Shown here: one piece after another, positions 62,360 to 64,000 of the stretch
How positions within the stretch are numbered: the first letter of the stretch is position 1
Layout of the letters: each line of letters starts with the position of its first letter
Source: Roseomonas haemaphysalidis
GTDB lineage: Bacteria; Pseudomonadota; Alphaproteobacteria; Acetobacterales; Acetobacteraceae
Direction: 5' to 3'
DNA length: 64,000 bases
Assembly: GCF_017355405.1 (NCBI RefSeq)
Contig: NZ_CP061178.1
Location: forward strand, 310,001-374,000
The notes under the pieces: model-generated
What the model was told of the DNA's origin: nothing
The model's input: the letters and a program-made list of their open reading frames with translations, nothing else
Databases searched by the model: none
Program-made: the position numbers and the translations under genes

Positions 62360-63790
62360 TTACGTGGGGTCGGCCGGCGCCGGCCGCCAGGGCTGGCCGG
62401 TCAGGGCGGCGCCCAGGGCATGAAACAGCTCCTCCGCCCCGATGTCTCGCCGCGCCCCCGCCCCCGCCGCGTCGCTCCGCCACAGCAGCCAGGAGCTGCG
62501 GCGGTCGCCAAGGCCCGCGGTGTCCGGCAGGGCCGGCAAATGGTCGCCATAGGCGCACAGCACCAGCGGCCGGCCGAGCGAGGGCGCGGCATCGGCCAGC
62601 AGGCCCAGCATGGCGTCGGCATCGCGCAGGTGGCCGAGCCACTGGGCGCGGGGATCGTGCCCCGGCCATGGGCCATGCGCCTGCATGGTGATGGCGAAGG
62701 CCAGGGCCGGACCCGGCGCGGCGCGCAGCTCGTCCAGAATGCGCGCGGCCACGGCGGCATCGGCCACATATCCGCCGGCACGGGGCGCCCCGGCGAAGCC
62801 GGCGGCCGCTACGAACCGGCCGAAGCCCAGGGCCGGCAGCACCCGGTGCCGGCCGAAGAACCGCCGGTCGAAGGGGTGCAGCGCCACGGTGGCATAACCC
62901 GCCGCGGCCAGACCGCCCGGCAGGCTGCGCAGCCCCGCGCGGGCAAAGCGGAAATACGGGTTGAAGCGGTCCAGCCCCAGGGCCCCCTCGCCGATGCCGG
63001 TGAGCACGGCGAATTCCGCGCGCATGGTGTTGGCGCCGAAGCCCGGCACCCGCAGCCGCCCCTGCCCGATCGCGGCGGCGGCCAGACGGTCCCAGTTCGG
63101 CAGGGGCGGCGCGCCGGGCAGCGTGCCGCGCGGGTCCCAGAAGGATTCCATCTGCACCAGCACCACGTGCGGCGCCGGCGCCGCCGGGCGCAGGGCGGCG
63201 GCGGGAAAGGCCGCCCGCCGCGCCGGCCGCTCCGCCCAGGCCACGGCGCGGAACAGCGCCAGCGTGGCCAGGGTGCCGAAGCGCCGGGTATCGGCAAAGG
63301 GCTCGCGCGCCAGGGCCGCCCGCAGCCGGGCGGGCGGCACCAGCAGCAGCAGCAGCAACCCCAACCCCAGCACCGCCAGCACCACGCGCGGCGTGCCCCG
63401 CAGCGCCACGGGCTCCAGCCCCGCCAGCACAGCCAGCACCGCCGCGCCCAGCGCCGCCCCGCCCAGCACCCAGCCGGTGCCGGCGAAGGGCAGGTACAGG
63501 CCGGGGTGGCGCACCACCAGCGGCAGCATGGCGGCGTCGCTGAACACCACCGGCTCCTGCAGCACGGCGCGCTTGGTGGCATCCGCCAGGGCCAGCCCGG
63601 CCAGCGGCAAGCCCGCCAGCACGCCGGACAGCCAGGGCAGCCCCGTCAGGCCGAGCAGCAGCAACGGCAGGCCCAGCGGAAACAGCAGATCCAGCCACAA
63701 GGCAGCCGTACCCGCCGCCCGCGCCACCCTGCGGCAGGCGAGCCACCCCAGCAGGGGCGGCAACAAGGCGGGCAGCAGCACAAAGGACAT
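62360..63790 (-). CDS. LtaS-like sulfatase-fold membrane protein
   Basis: 476 residues. The N-terminal ~175 residues hold about five hydrophobic spans, then an extracytoplasmic alkaline-phosphatase/sulfatase-fold domain: [14 protein letters not shown], the nucleophile region [20 protein letters not shown] (Thr likely), [11 protein letters not shown], and the closing metal ligands in [15 protein letters not shown] lies five bases before ATG 63790. Family members transfer phosphoglycerol, phosphoethanolamine or other groups to envelope polymers. Lipoteichoic acid is not expected in a Gram-negative cell; periplasmic glucan or capsule decoration is more likely. Confidence 0.87.
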   Translation of the reverse strand: MSFVLLPALLPPLLGWLACRRVARAAGTAALWLDLLFPLGLPLLLLGLTGLPWLSGVLAGLPLAGLALADATKRAVLQEPVVFSDAAMLPLVVRHPGLYLPFAGTGWVLGGAALGAAVLAVLAGLEPVALRGTPRVVLAVLGLGLLLLLLVPPARLRAALAREPFADTRRFGTLATLALFRAVAWAERPARRAAFPAAALRPAAPAPHVVLVQMESFWDPRGTLPGAPPLPNWDRLAAAAIGQGRLRVPGFGANTMRAEFAVLTGIGEGALGLDRFNPYFRFARAGLRSLPGGLAAAGYATVALHPFDRRFFGRHRVLPALGFGRFVAAAGFAGAPRAGGYVADAAVAARILDELRAAPGPALAFAITMQAHGPWPGHDPRAQWLGHLRDADAMLGLLADAAPSLGRPLVLCAYGDHLPALPDTAGLGDRRSSWLLWRSDAAGAGARRDIGAEELFHALGAALTGQPWRPAPADPT

Positions 63791-63873
63791 CTTGTCCTCC
63801 CTACACCGCCCCGCGCATCCTGCCACCGTGCCACAGCGTTGCAGGCACCGAACCAGAGCCAGGATTTTCCGCC

Positions 63874-64000
63874 ATGCGCCTGCGCCCCTTTATCGGCGCC
63901 CTCACCTTCTGCGTCTTCGCCGCGTCCGGTGCCCATGCGCTGGAGCAGCATACCTGGCGCGACCGCGTCGTGCTGGTTTTCGCGGCCCGCGACACCGCCA
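63874..64000 (+). CDS. DUF4174 domain protein (3' end outside window)
   Basis: 42 codons of a gene running off the right edge. It starts MRLRPFIGALTFCVFAASG, a signal peptide, followed by ALEQHTWRDRVVLVFAARD, the start of a DUF4174 domain (W-x-x-R-x-L/V-x-V-F-A). AGGA lies before ATG 63874. It is divergent from the LtaS-like gene. The function of DUF4174 proteins is unknown; they are periplasmic and thioredoxin-like in shape. Confidence 0.7.
   Translation, partial: MRLRPFIGALTFCVFAASGAHALEQHTWRDRVVLVFAARDTA

Overview
The window is a GC-rich (about 70 percent by eye) stretch of bacterial chromosome, densely coded, with many genes joined by ATGA or GTGA overlaps. A C4-pathway 5-aminolevulinate synthase (hemA), two Bug/TctC-type receptors, DUF2937 and DUF2272 proteins and an RlpA protein point to an alphaproteobacterium, most likely a member of the Acetobacteraceae such as a Roseomonas relative. 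The genus is inference. I saw no rRNA, tRNA, CRISPR array, insertion sequence, prophage or plasmid origin.

Left part (1-16.8 kb). A 3'-truncated AsmA-family gene is followed by a Kef-type cation/proton antiporter, a DUF2272 lipoprotein and a Bcr/CflA drug exporter. Next, all on the minus strand, come a ribose-type ABC importer (permease, ATPase, binding protein), an orphan modD, msrB, and a coupled dehydrogenase trio (SDR, 3-hydroxyacyl-CoA-dehydrogenase-like, HisD/HpsN-like) headed by a LacI regulator with a perfect 16-bp palindromic operator. DUF2937, RlpA and a small membrane protein follow.

Middle (16.9-44.8 kb). This part opens with hemA and a MarR-EmrB-EmrA drug efflux operon with a stacked palindromic operator. 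Then comes a LacI-controlled catabolic operon: LeuC/LeuD-like hydratase, isocitrate-lyase/PEP-mutase-family lyase, iron alcohol dehydrogenase, Bug receptor, P1 peptidase and zinc-type alcohol dehydrogenase. The hydratase-lyase pair matches the logic of dimethylmaleate or other alkylmalate degradation. After it come fdhD and a YdeP-type molybdoenzyme, a small orphan protein, a cupin, a glycogen-debranching-type glycosidase, a ferrichrome-type TonB receptor with a Fur-like box, and a Zn/Cd/Pb P-type ATPase divergent from a ZntR/CadR-like MerR regulator across a 19-bp-spacer promoter. DUF533, an HSL-type esterase, an NTF2-like protein and a second Bug receptor close this part.

Right part (44.9-64 kb). 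Here are upp; a seven-gene operon in which an ECF sigma factor, a probable anti-sigma factor and a CnrX/Spy-like periplasmic protein lead directly into an OprM-MdtA-MdtB-MdtC tripartite pump; a coupled acyl-CoA dehydrogenase/PIG-L deacetylase/NodS-like methyltransferase operon; a YihY protein; a nitroreductase; an HNH-like zinc protein; a small reading frame behind a strong Fur-like box; a luciferase-like oxidoreductase; an LtaS-like sulfatase-fold membrane protein; and the start of a DUF4174 gene.

The leads I consider most interesting are the hydratase-lyase catabolic operon, the sigma/sensor-led MdtABC operon, the deacetylase/methyltransferase/dehydrogenase trio, the Fur-box small reading frame, and the modD gene beside a sugar ABC importer.
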